Source of the DNA: Alistipes sp.
GTDB taxonomy: Bacteria > Bacteroidota > Bacteroidia > Bacteroidales > Rikenellaceae
Reading direction: 5' to 3'
DNA: 16,227 nt
Assembly (NCBI GenBank): GCA_017380955.1
Contig: JAFOCZ010000024.1
Location: forward strand, 1 to 16,227
Shown here: piece by piece, positions 1 through 5,940 of the stretch
How positions within the stretch are numbered: the first letter of the stretch is position 1
How the letters are laid out: the number at the start of each line of letters is the position of its first letter
Notes under the pieces: generated by a model
Database searches by the model: none
What the model was told of the DNA's origin: nothing
The model's input: the letters and a program-made list of their open reading frames with translations, nothing else
Position numbers and translations under genes: made by a program

Positions 1-177
1 ATCGAGCCTTCGCCCAAAGATGTTGATCTTGGAGTTGTAGAGTTAGGTCGAGCATATACCCCCAGAGAGTGTGTCAACATCAAGACTGACAAGGACTGGT
101 GGTTGATTGGTCACAATGAGGAGAAGACTTGGCTATTGGGAGATGTTCTTGAATTCGCCAAGTGTTTGGATGATTAA
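1..177 (+). CDS. 3' end of an unrecognised gene (partial)
   Basis: An open frame runs from the first base of the window to a TAA at 175-177, giving the last 58 residues of a protein. The visible tail is hydrophilic and acidic with three tryptophans (a DWWLIG stretch and a later KTWLLGD stretch) and ends in FAKCLDD. I do not recognise a family. The start lies outside the window. The codons lean to A/T third positions (gtt, ctt, gat, aag, tta), unlike the ctc/gag/aac-rich genes from position 1160 on. The frame is followed by a repeat-rich, AT-rich non-coding stretch. I infer it may belong to an accessory or mobile segment, but with only 58 residues this is weak. Confidence 0.6.
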   Translation: MEPSPKDVDLGVVELGRAYTPRECVNIKTDKDWWLIGHNEEKTWLLGDVLEFAKCLDD

Positions 178-260
178 TTTAACCTTTGATGTTCAGTGCT
201 CAAGTAAATGACTTACTTAATGTTATATGATATTGCAAATATAGTGATTTTTTTAATTCA

Positions 261-334
261 AACGCCATAAATCGGATAAAACCATTCATTACAACGCCAT
301 AAATCGGATATAACATCAATTTCAAACGCCATAA
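261..334. repeat. Three direct repeats with exact 32-bp period
   Basis: The 18-mer AACGCCATAAATCGGATA occurs at 261-278 and again, identical, at 293-310. Its first ten bases (AACGCCATAA) recur at 325-334. The starts are exactly 32 bp apart both times. The four bases before copies 1 and 3 are TTCA, and before copy 2 TTAC. The inter-copy sequence is AT-rich and not conserved. Three helical turns between copies would suit a protein binding the same DNA face, for example an iteron-like or recombinase-arm site, but no partner gene is visible. Confidence 0.75.
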
Positions 335-500
335 TTACAATTAATTTAAGACTCAATTCGCAAATCTTAGTTAGAATTAATAAACAGTTGACATGGCACT
401 ATGCTATTTCTTGAATACTTTAAGCAAATAAGTTAAATAGCTAAGTATATACATTGAAATTCACACTAACTTAACTTCGGTTTTGTCCTTTTTTGTTTCT

Positions 501-732
501 GGGCAGTGAAGATGGGTAATTATGGGTAAGTTTTTGACCTCAAAGAGTGGTTTTTTAGAGTTGCTCGCTTTCTTGCAAAAAGTGCCCCAGACAGCGTCAG
601 GGCAGTGTTTGGGCAGTGTGCCACCCCTCACTTACTACTCTTATTTTAGGGAGGATTTGGTCATAGTTTCAGGGCAGTATTTGGGCAGTTTTCGCTCAAT
701 TTTGGGTAGTTTTTGGGTAGTATTTGGGCAAA
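501..732. repeat. Array of GGGCAGT/GGGTAGT words at about 11-bp period
   Basis: GGGCAGT occurs at 501, 600, 611, 672 and 683. GGGTAGT occurs at 704 and 715. Related GGGTAA words are at 514 and 524, and GGGCAAA is at 726. Within clusters the spacing is 11 bp (600 to 611, 672 to 683, 704 to 715, 715 to 726) or 21 bp (683 to 704). The words are usually preceded by TTT or TCA. An inverted copy sits in the loop/stem of the adjoining terminator. The array translates into a GQxLGSF-like repeat, which I regard as a by-product of the repeat. Confidence 0.7.
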
Positions 733-764
733 AAAAGACCGACTGGACTGCCCAATCGGTCTTT
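732..764 (-). terminator. Rho-independent terminator of the DUF2795-like gene
   Basis: A hairpin stem is formed by 734-742 (AAAGACCGA) and 756-764 (TCGGTCTTT). An inner TGG/CCA helix (744-746 with 752-754) follows one mismatch, and the loop is five bases. Read on the minus strand, the GC-rich stem is followed directly by a run of six to seven T residues (731-736 on the plus strand are all A). This is the classical form for ending minus-strand transcription about 40 bp beyond the stop at 806. In the plus direction the T-run is short, so any bidirectional action would be weaker. Confidence 0.85.
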
Positions 765-805
765 GTAATTTGCTGATTTATAGGTTTATAACCTTTATCA
801 AGCGA

Positions 806-1027
806 CTAATATTCCTCCTCGTTAAAGAAGAAGTCGTCCTTTGCGGGATAGTCGGGCCAGATGTCCTCGATAGACTCATAGATATCGCCCTCATCCTCGA
901 TCTCGCGGAGATTCTCCAAAACCTCCAATGGTGCGCCTGAGCGCTCTGCATAGTCAATCAACTCCTCGCGGGTTGCTGGCCAAGGTGCATCCTCCAACTT
1001 CGATGCAAGTTCAAGTGTCCAATACAT
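806..1027 (-). CDS. Small acidic DUF2795-like protein
   Basis: This 73-residue, strongly acidic protein starts MYWTLELASKLEDAPWPATREELIDYAERSG and ends in a D/E- and F-rich tail (DDFFFNEEEY). The segment WPATREELIDYAERSG followed by PLEVLENLREIED and IYESIEDIWPDYP matches my recollection of the DUF2795 family, small single-domain proteins common in Bacteroidetes. Their function is not established. The ATG at 1027 is the only sensible start. The gene is a transcription unit of its own, with a good promoter at 1088-1117 upstream and a terminator at 732-764 downstream. No membrane segment, signal peptide or cysteine is present, so a cytoplasmic protein is expected. The family assignment is from memory of the motif; that it is a real gene is near certain given its promoter and terminator. 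Confidence 0.85.
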   Translation of the reverse strand: MYWTLELASKLEDAPWPATREELIDYAERSGAPLEVLENLREIEDEGDIYESIEDIWPDYPAKDDFFFNEEEY

Positions 1028-1087
1028 AGTATTACGATTTAAGTTTTAAATTTCTTTAGTAACGCACTTATGTGCCGATTTAGCGCA

Positions 1088-1117
1088 CAAAAGTATAAAA
1101 TAATTTTATATCTCCAA
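1088..1117 (-). promoter_or_regulatory. Bacteroidetes-type promoter for the DUF2795-like gene
   Basis: On the minus strand a TTG (plus coordinates 1115-1117) is followed after 19 bases by TACTTTTG (1088-1095). This fits the Bacteroidetes primary sigma pattern TTG-N19-TAnnTTTG. Transcription would start near 1081, leaving a leader of about 50 bases before the ATG at 1027. No Shine-Dalgarno sequence is evident, which is normal for this phylum. Confidence 0.75.
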
Positions 1118-1159
1118 CACTATCGGCTAAATTATTTGAGACTCAGCACATTCCCAACA

Positions 1160-1744
1160 TTATGGAATCCACAGAATCTCCTCAACGTGCAAGCGTTCTG
1201 TGAGCAGTCTACCGAGGTTATAGAGGTAATCCGACAGGCGATTGAGATATCGGAACACCGACTCATCAACCGTTGTGACCTCCGCAGCACGCAACGCAGC
1301 ACGCTCGGCACGACGGCACACCGTACGGCAGATATGGCATAGCGACACTGTGCGGTGACCACCCGGGATTGTGAACTTGGTGATGGCAGGAATCTCTGCC
1401 TGCATAGCATCTATAGCCCTCTCCAACTCCTCTACACGCTCATCGGCGACAGGGGCAATCTTACCCTCACCGCCCTTGCCTACGGCCAACAGAGCAGCGA
1501 CAGTCATAAGTTGCGACTCTATGCCTCGCAACTCCCCCACTATGCGCTCCGAGAGTGTATTACCAACGCCGCTGACCGCCGTGCAACGCTCATCTGTCAT
1601 CAGCGTATCGGCAAGAAAGGCGAGGTATGCTGTAAGTTCGTCAACAGTGCCATACGCCTCAACACGCAAATCACACTTCGACACACGCTCGCCACCTATG
1701 AGCGACGTAGTGCCCTTATCTCCGGTCTTAGTATATATTTTCAT
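1160..1744 (-). CDS. PduO-type cob(I)yrinic acid a,c-diamide adenosyltransferase (corrinoid adenosyltransferase)
   Basis: This 194-residue enzyme transfers the adenosyl group of ATP to the cobalt of reduced corrinoids, giving adenosylcobalamin. It carries the family signatures in order: the N-terminal ATP-binding motif TKTGDKGTTSLIGG (5-18), RVEAYGTVDEL (27-37), FTIPGG (124-129), the arginine-rich HICRTVCRRAERA (137-149), and YLNRLSDYLYNLGR (166-179). Length is normal for the family, which works as a soluble trimer. The ATG overlaps the TGA of the preceding gene (ATGA, 1741-1744), so the two are probably translationally coupled. No other cobalamin gene is visible here, so it may serve salvage or supply a B12-dependent enzyme elsewhere. 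No terminator is visible between its stop and the promoter at 1088-1117. Confidence 0.95.
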   Translation of the reverse strand: MKIYTKTGDKGTTSLIGGERVSKCDLRVEAYGTVDELTAYLAFLADTLMTDERCTAVSGVGNTLSERIVGELRGIESQLMTVAALLAVGKGGEGKIAPVADERVEELERAIDAMQAEIPAITKFTIPGGHRTVSLCHICRTVCRRAERAALRAAEVTTVDESVFRYLNRLSDYLYNLGRLLTERLHVEEILWIP

Positions 1745-2253
1745 AGTCTAAACCTCTGTTTTGGCAGGTGATTATTAAATATTAGCAGGTATGCTCTGTT
1801 ATCCACCGTTGTCGAGGGGTGTGCGTCGATAATTCGCTGACACACAGCCCAGCGCTCGCGGTTGTCATACGGATTCATAATGCACAACGTAGCGCCTACG
1901 CTTCGTGCATACGCGGCATACTCCTCGAGTTGCGGATAGCGAGTATCGAGAGTGGCGATGATGATGTCGGCTTGCGACATAGTATCCACAACCCAACCTC
2001 CGTACTCACACACCGTCATAAGGTTAGCAATCTCCGTGCAACGACGCTCTGCGATACCTCGCTCCCTGAGTGCAGGGAATATCGCGCTCTGCGCATCGTA
2101 GAGTTTGCGCTGCATAAACACCTGACGAACGATACGATAGACATATGGCGAGTGAACACCGTGACCACGGAAGTAACGTGCGCGACTGATGTAGGATGGC
2201 AGGTATGACAAATCCTGCAATCGTTGTTTTAGTGTTCTACCCGACCTCTTCAT
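1741..2253 (-). CDS. HGVHSP-motif protein, possibly a shortened class I methyltransferase relative
   Basis: This 170-residue basic protein has the N-terminal segment RGHGVHSPYVYRIVRQVF (29-46). From memory, this resembles the opening of a Bacteroidetes group of class I SAM-dependent methyltransferase-like proteins, which I recall as about 240-260 residues long. The C-terminal end (YLLIFNNHLPKQRFRL) resembles the terminal strand of the same group. Between them I see no glycine-rich SAM-binding motif of the ELGTSLG kind; instead there is TEIANLMTVCEYGGWVVDTMSQADIIIATLD. I infer a reduced, perhaps non-catalytic descendant, without certainty. Seven bases separate it from the flavoprotein gene upstream, and its stop overlaps the adenosyltransferase start, so it is part of the same transcript. 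No signal peptide or membrane helix is seen. Confidence 0.75.
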   Translation of the reverse strand: MKRSGRTLKQRLQDLSYLPSYISRARYFRGHGVHSPYVYRIVRQVFMQRKLYDAQSAIFPALRERGIAERRCTEIANLMTVCEYGGWVVDTMSQADIIIATLDTRYPQLEEYAAYARSVGATLCIMNPYDNRERWAVCQRIIDAHPSTTVDNRAYLLIFNNHLPKQRFRL

Positions 2254-2260
2254 AACTACC

Positions 2261-3511
2261 CTATTTCTTTAGTTGTCCTGCAAGGCGACCTGTTGAGAAT
2301 GCCACCTGCATATTATATCCTCCGGTGTTGGCGTCGATATCGAGTACCTCACCAGCGAAGTACAAGCCCTTGACAAGTGTAGACTCCATAGTATACTTAT
2401 TCACCTCCGAGCAGTCCACGCCGCCGGCTGTGACGATAGCATACTGGAATGGTGCATAGTCCGAGATTGGGAACACCATACCCTTCAGAATCTTCACAAG
2501 GCGCATCTTCTCGGCCTCGGACAACTTGCTGACATAGGTCTTAGAGTGGAAGTCCACCTCCTTTGCCAACGGCACAACAAGTTGCTTAGGCACCAACTTA
2601 CGCAACAACTCTGAGAAGAACTCGTTAGGCTGCATCTCCGCAATCTCGCGGTCTATACGCGCGAGCAGCGTCTCCTCGTCCAATGCTGGCTTGAGGTCCA
2701 CGACAATCTTCACACGTTTCTCGTCGATGATGGCATCCACAGCATCGCGGCTCATACGTAACGCCACTGCGCCCTCGATACCACGCTCCGAGAATCCCAA
2801 CTCACCGAACTCCTCCTGCACCAACTCGTTGTCGACATATAGTTTAGCGCCTACGTTCTTAAGCAGCACTCCATTCATATACTCCTTCTGGGGATGCGAC
2901 GTAACAAGAGGTGTCAACGATGGGCGCACAGGCTCGATATTGTGACCTACCGACGCAGCAAAATCGTAGCCATCGCCTGTAGAGCCTGTAGATGGGTAAC
3001 TAACACCACCTGTACACACCACAACATACTGCGCCTCCTGGCGACGCTCGAAGCCTCGGGCATTGCGATAGCGCACTCCTGTGACCTTACCACCGAGAGT
3101 CTCGATAGCCGTAACCTCGGTCTTGTACATAATCTTCACACCCTTATCCTCGCAGAAGTCCACAAGGGCATTGGCGATATCCCACGCCTTACCGCTCTTG
3201 GGGAACACACGCTCGCCACGCTCGGTCTCGAGTTTCACACCCTGACGCTCGAAGAAGCGCACCGTAGCGCGGTTGTTAAACTCCGCAAAGGCCACCGAGA
3301 AGAAGTCTACATTGGTACGCACCTTCTCGAGGAACTCCTCCGCAGGGCGGGCATTAGTGAGGTTACAACGACCCTTACCCGTGATACGTATCTTACGTCC
3401 TGCCTTCTCCATCTTCTCCATAAGAAGCACCGAGTGGCCATTCATAGCCGCCGTACCAGCAGCCATAAGACCCGCAGCACCTGCGCCTATTACTATAACA
3501 TCATACTCCAT
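2261..3511 (-). CDS. BaiN/HI0933-family NAD(P)/FAD-dependent oxidoreductase
   Basis: This 416-residue flavoprotein is of the HI0933/YhiN (BaiN-type) family. An N-terminal dinucleotide-binding motif VIGAGAAG (7-14) is followed by the family signature GRKIRITGKGRCNLTN (38-53), a TGG/SYPSTGSTGDGY block (167-182) and a C-terminal FAD-contacting block, YFAGEVLDIDANTGGYN, near residues 385-402. Length is typical and the frame is intact. BaiN itself is tied to bile-acid metabolism in clostridia, but the family is widespread and its substrate is mostly unknown, so no such role can be claimed here. The gene lies 48 bp after the hydrogenase-like complex and 7 bp before the next gene. A -7-like box in the 48-bp gap could give it its own promoter. 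It is soluble, with no signal peptide. Confidence 0.93.
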   Translation of the reverse strand: MEYDVIVIGAGAAGLMAAGTAAMNGHSVLLMEKMEKAGRKIRITGKGRCNLTNARPAEEFLEKVRTNVDFFSVAFAEFNNRATVRFFERQGVKLETERGERVFPKSGKAWDIANALVDFCEDKGVKIMYKTEVTAIETLGGKVTGVRYRNARGFERRQEAQYVVVCTGGVSYPSTGSTGDGYDFAASVGHNIEPVRPSLTPLVTSHPQKEYMNGVLLKNVGAKLYVDNELVQEEFGELGFSERGIEGAVALRMSRDAVDAIIDEKRVKIVVDLKPALDEETLLARIDREIAEMQPNEFFSELLRKLVPKQLVVPLAKEVDFHSKTYVSKLSEAEKMRLVKILKGMVFPISDYAPFQYAIVTAGGVDCSEVNKYTMESTLVKGLYFAGEVLDIDANTGGYNMQVAFSTGRLAGQLKK

Positions 3512-3529
3512 AAATTTCTATACTTTTAA

Positions 3530-3537
3530 CAAAGATA
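3530..3537 (-). promoter_or_regulatory. Candidate internal -7 box before the flavoprotein gene
   Basis: On the minus strand TATCTTTG (TAnnTTTG pattern) lies 18 bases before the ATG at 3511, inside the 48-bp gap after the hyfH/I-like gene. I do not find a convincing TTG at the -33 distance, so this is a weak candidate for an internal promoter that would let the last three genes be expressed apart from the membrane complex. Confidence 0.35.
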
Positions 3538-3559
3538 AGAAAAATTTGCTTACACACCA

Positions 3560-4321
3560 CTACTTTTTGTTATACTTCTTTCTGAGGCGTGTGACACCAT
3601 CGATGAAGCATAGTGGGTGTGTAGGTGCTCCTGGCAACCAAAGGTCTACGTGATACTTATCGAAGAAACTGCGATCCACAGCCTCGCTCTCGGCATACAA
3701 ACCTCCCGACACCGCCTCCGAGCCTGCGATAATCAAAATCTTTGGCTCGGCGATAGAGTTATAACATATGTCGAGGGCCTCTGCCATATTCTTCGTGATT
3801 GGGCCTGTGAGCACCAGACCATCGGCGTGACGTGGCGAGGCTGTGAAGCCCACACCAAAGCGTCCGAAGTCGAAGTTTACGTTGCCCGTAGCGTTAAGTT
3901 CCATCTCCACCGAGCAGTCACCACCTGCCGACACCTCTCTCAACTCCAGCGCCTTACCGAAATACTTCGATATCTCGGGACGGATTACCGACGTATCGAA
4001 CTTTGGAGCGGTCTGACCTGCTTCGACCACAAGATCCTCGCGACGTGTGGCAGCAAGACGATGCTCGTTTGTGAACTTTATATTCTTAGGTGCACACTTC
4101 TGACACTCGCCGCAGAACATACAACGGCCCATATCGAGTGTGAATGGTGCTACGGTGATTGCTCCCGTAGGGCAAATCTTCGCAGCGCGCTCTATATCTC
4201 CCTTATCCTCTGTATCGGTTAGGAGTGGGAAGCCACGAAACTCCTCGGTGAGGGTTACAGCATCCAAATCGGGAATATACTGCCAGCCGTGGCTATGTAG
4301 TATCTTTGCTTTTCCAAACAT
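3560..4321 (-). CDS. Fused ferredoxin (HyfH/NuoI-like) and HyfI/NuoB-like small subunit of an Ehr-type complex, cluster-depleted
   Basis: This is a 253-residue peripheral subunit, numbered from the ATG at 4321; the frame extends three codons to a TTG at 4330, which I reject. Residues 1-100 resemble HyfH, including the FRGFP and MGRCMFCGEC segments. Residues 110-253 resemble NuoB/HyfI, with GRFGVGFTASPRHADGLVLTG corresponding to NuoB's DRFG...RASPRQAD region. In the ferredoxin part, the four ligands of one [4Fe-4S] cluster remain (C67, C70, C73 and C50 of the CPTGAI motif). The other cluster's positions are K40, I43, A46 and A77, with an off-register C76. In the NuoB part, the CC pair is D135-C136, the GxC position is E202 in GSEAVSGG, and the GCPP cysteine is A232 in PGAPTHP. 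Three of the four proximal-cluster ligands are thus gone. The fold motifs are otherwise well kept, so this looks like a maintained protein that has lost cofactors. It is last of the six complex genes. Confidence 0.9.
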   Translation of the reverse strand: MFGKAKILHSHGWQYIPDLDAVTLTEEFRGFPLLTDTEDKGDIERAAKICPTGAITVAPFTLDMGRCMFCGECQKCAPKNIKFTNEHRLAATRREDLVVEAGQTAPKFDTSVIRPEISKYFGKALELREVSAGGDCSVEMELNATGNVNFDFGRFGVGFTASPRHADGLVLTGPITKNMAEALDICYNSIAEPKILIIAGSEAVSGGLYAESEAVDRSFFDKYHVDLWLPGAPTHPLCFIDGVTRLRKKYNKK

Positions 4322-4330
4322 ATTCTTCAA

Positions 4331-4424
4331 ATTAAAACCGTAAACGTGAGAGATGAATTAGTAAAAACCTGTGTGAAACACACCATACTTTTCACTTGTC
4401 ACCTTTCACTTTTCACTTTAAATA
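4331..4424. repeat. 94-bp gap with five heptamer repeats and a small hairpin
   Basis: Between the hyfG-like and hyfH/I-like genes, 4387-4421 holds five tandem 7-mers on the plus strand: ACTTTTC, ACTTGTC, ACCTTTC, ACTTTTC and ACTTTAA. Read in the direction of transcription this is a degenerate GAAAAGT repeat. A short inverted repeat GTGTG-AAA-CACAC follows at 4371-4383. No clear terminator or TAnnTTTG box is seen, so the gap probably lies within the transcript and could affect processing or translation of the small subunit. It is much the longest gap inside the complex operon. Confidence 0.65.
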
Positions 4425-5936
4425 TTACAAGTCGTGACCGCAGTAGGATAGGTTAAAACTCTTGTTATTGATAGGGAAGTCGGAAATACCCTCCGAACGC
4501 ACCGCGATGGCAAGACCCAACCAATTGTGGACACTTGGGTCCTTAATCTTATACTTTGCGATATTACCCTCCGCATCGGTAAGTGCTACGTGGCATATCT
4601 CACCACGCCATCCCTCAACAAGCGAGAACGACAACGCCTCCGCAGCCAACGGCGCCTCATAATCAGGAGCAGGGATTGCACCATCAGGCGTGTACTTCGC
4701 CAATGCCTGCTCTATGTAGTCAGCGCTCTGCAACACCTCGTCCATACGCGTTGCCAGGCGCGACATAACATCGCACTCGTGCTTCAGGATAGGGTTATGC
4801 TTAACATTTGCGTAGTAGCCCCAAGGGTGTGTAGCACGCAAGTCACGCAACAAGCCACTTGCACGTGCTGCCTGACCTACACCTCCGATGCGCACCATCT
4901 CGCTCTTAGGCACAAGACCACACTGGTCGAAACGTGCCAAAAGGCTCTGAGCCTCGAGGATATCCTCGCGCACCTCGTTGTAGCGGCGACGCACATCGGC
5001 GATGTTCTTGCGAATCATAGCAATCTTCTCCGCAGTAAGAGGATGGTTGCTGCCACAAGGGCGTATCACGCTCTTGCCAAAACGGTTGCCACACCACGCC
5101 TGTGATGTGTTGATGGTCACAGTACGCAACGCCTCGCAAGCCACCTGATACAACTGGAAGCCGATATCTGTGGCCAAAGCACCCGTATCGGCAAGATGCA
5201 TTGCGATACGCTCCAACTCTATAGCCACCATACGCTCGATGTTCAACGCCTCGGAAGCCTGCTTACCTGCCAACTTCTCGACAACCTCGGCATATGCCGT
5301 AGCGTGACCCACGGCGGTATCTCCCGCTATAGACTCGGCGATAAGGGTCTGGCGCAGACGATTCTGGTTACGCACCATCTCGCCCTCAACACCACGATGC
5401 TGATATCCCAATGCAATCTCGAGGTGGAGCACCTGCTCACCATCGCAGATGAAGCGGAAAGCACCTGGCTCGATGATACCTGCGTGGATAGGACCTACGT
5501 TAACCTCGTGCAACTCCTCACCCTCGATGCTATAGAATGGGTAACTATCCATCGTTGATGACTTATCGCGGCGGTCGTGGCTGAAGCGCAAAGGCTTGAG
5601 CCAGGGGTGAGAGTCGAAAGGCACGCCATACAACTCATTTATCTCGCGCTCGAAGGGGTGGAACTGTGGGTGAACAGCCGTAAGCGACGCCAAGCCTTCG
5701 GCATAGTAGTCGGGGATGAACGATGTAACAAGCACCTCGGAGGTCTCGTCATCGAGAAGAATCATATAGAACTTCAAACCCTCCTCGATCTCCACAGCAA
5801 AGTAGTGACCTACGTGGTAGCGCACATCAGACATACGCTCCTTGAGGTCGTTGTACAAATCGACATACTCCACAACGGGGATGTCCTTTATGGCAACTGC
5901 TGTCGCTCTATTATTTGTTATATGATATAGTTTCAT
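4425..5936 (-). CDS. HyfG-like large subunit (NuoC-NuoD fusion) without Ni-Fe cysteines; Ehr type
   Basis: This is a 503-residue peripheral subunit. Residues 1-120 form a NuoC-like domain (FEREINELYGVPFDSHPWLKPLRFS). The rest is a NuoD/hydrogenase-large-subunit domain with GPIHAGIIEPGAFRF (148-162) and GYQHRGVEGEM (177-187), both typical of group 4 enzymes. The first metal-binding site, VCGIC in active enzymes, reads IAGDT (203-207), with the cysteines replaced by A204 and T207. The C-terminal DPCxxC site reads NLSYCGHDL, with S497 and G500 at the cysteine positions and a lone C499 between them. The chain ends at L503, so there is no C-terminal extension for a maturation protease. Ni-Fe hydrogenase activity is therefore not expected. 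I start at the ATG at 5936, four bases after the hyfF-like stop, rather than at 5963, which would overlap that gene. Confidence 0.93.
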   Translation of the reverse strand: MKLYHITNNRATAVAIKDIPVVEYVDLYNDLKERMSDVRYHVGHYFAVEIEEGLKFYMILLDDETSEVLVTSFIPDYYAEGLASLTAVHPQFHPFEREINELYGVPFDSHPWLKPLRFSHDRRDKSSTMDSYPFYSIEGEELHEVNVGPIHAGIIEPGAFRFICDGEQVLHLEIALGYQHRGVEGEMVRNQNRLRQTLIAESIAGDTAVGHATAYAEVVEKLAGKQASEALNIERMVAIELERIAMHLADTGALATDIGFQLYQVACEALRTVTINTSQAWCGNRFGKSVIRPCGSNHPLTAEKIAMIRKNIADVRRRYNEVREDILEAQSLLARFDQCGLVPKSEMVRIGGVGQAARASGLLRDLRATHPWGYYANVKHNPILKHECDVMSRLATRMDEVLQSADYIEQALAKYTPDGAIPAPDYEAPLAAEALSFSLVEGWRGEICHVALTDAEGNIAKYKIKDPSVHNWLGLAIAVRSEGISDFPINNKSFNLSYCGHDL

Positions 5937-5940
5937 AACC

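Larger units (their letters stand above)
178..805. other. 628-bp repeat-rich intergenic region
   Basis: There is no convincing gene between the TAA at 177 and the stop of the small minus-strand gene at 806. The left half (178-500) is strongly AT-rich and carries a three-copy 32-bp-period direct repeat. The right half (501-732) carries many GGGCAGT/GGGTAGT words at about 11-bp spacing, and a hairpin terminator closes it at 732-764. Short open frames across the right half are explained by the repeats and are not called as genes. Confidence 0.7.

Noticed and set aside
261..334. A CRISPR array
   Set aside because: The shared unit is only 18 bp with a 14-bp gap, the third copy is partial, and no cas gene is present. 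Three copies at this size do not fit CRISPR.
522..776. An 84-residue plus-strand open frame with GQxLGSF-like repeats, and an overlapping 75-residue frame at 713-940
   Set aside because: The first is the translation of the 11-bp repeat array and runs through the terminator hairpin; the second overlaps the real DUF2795-like gene. Neither has a promoter or recognisable family features.
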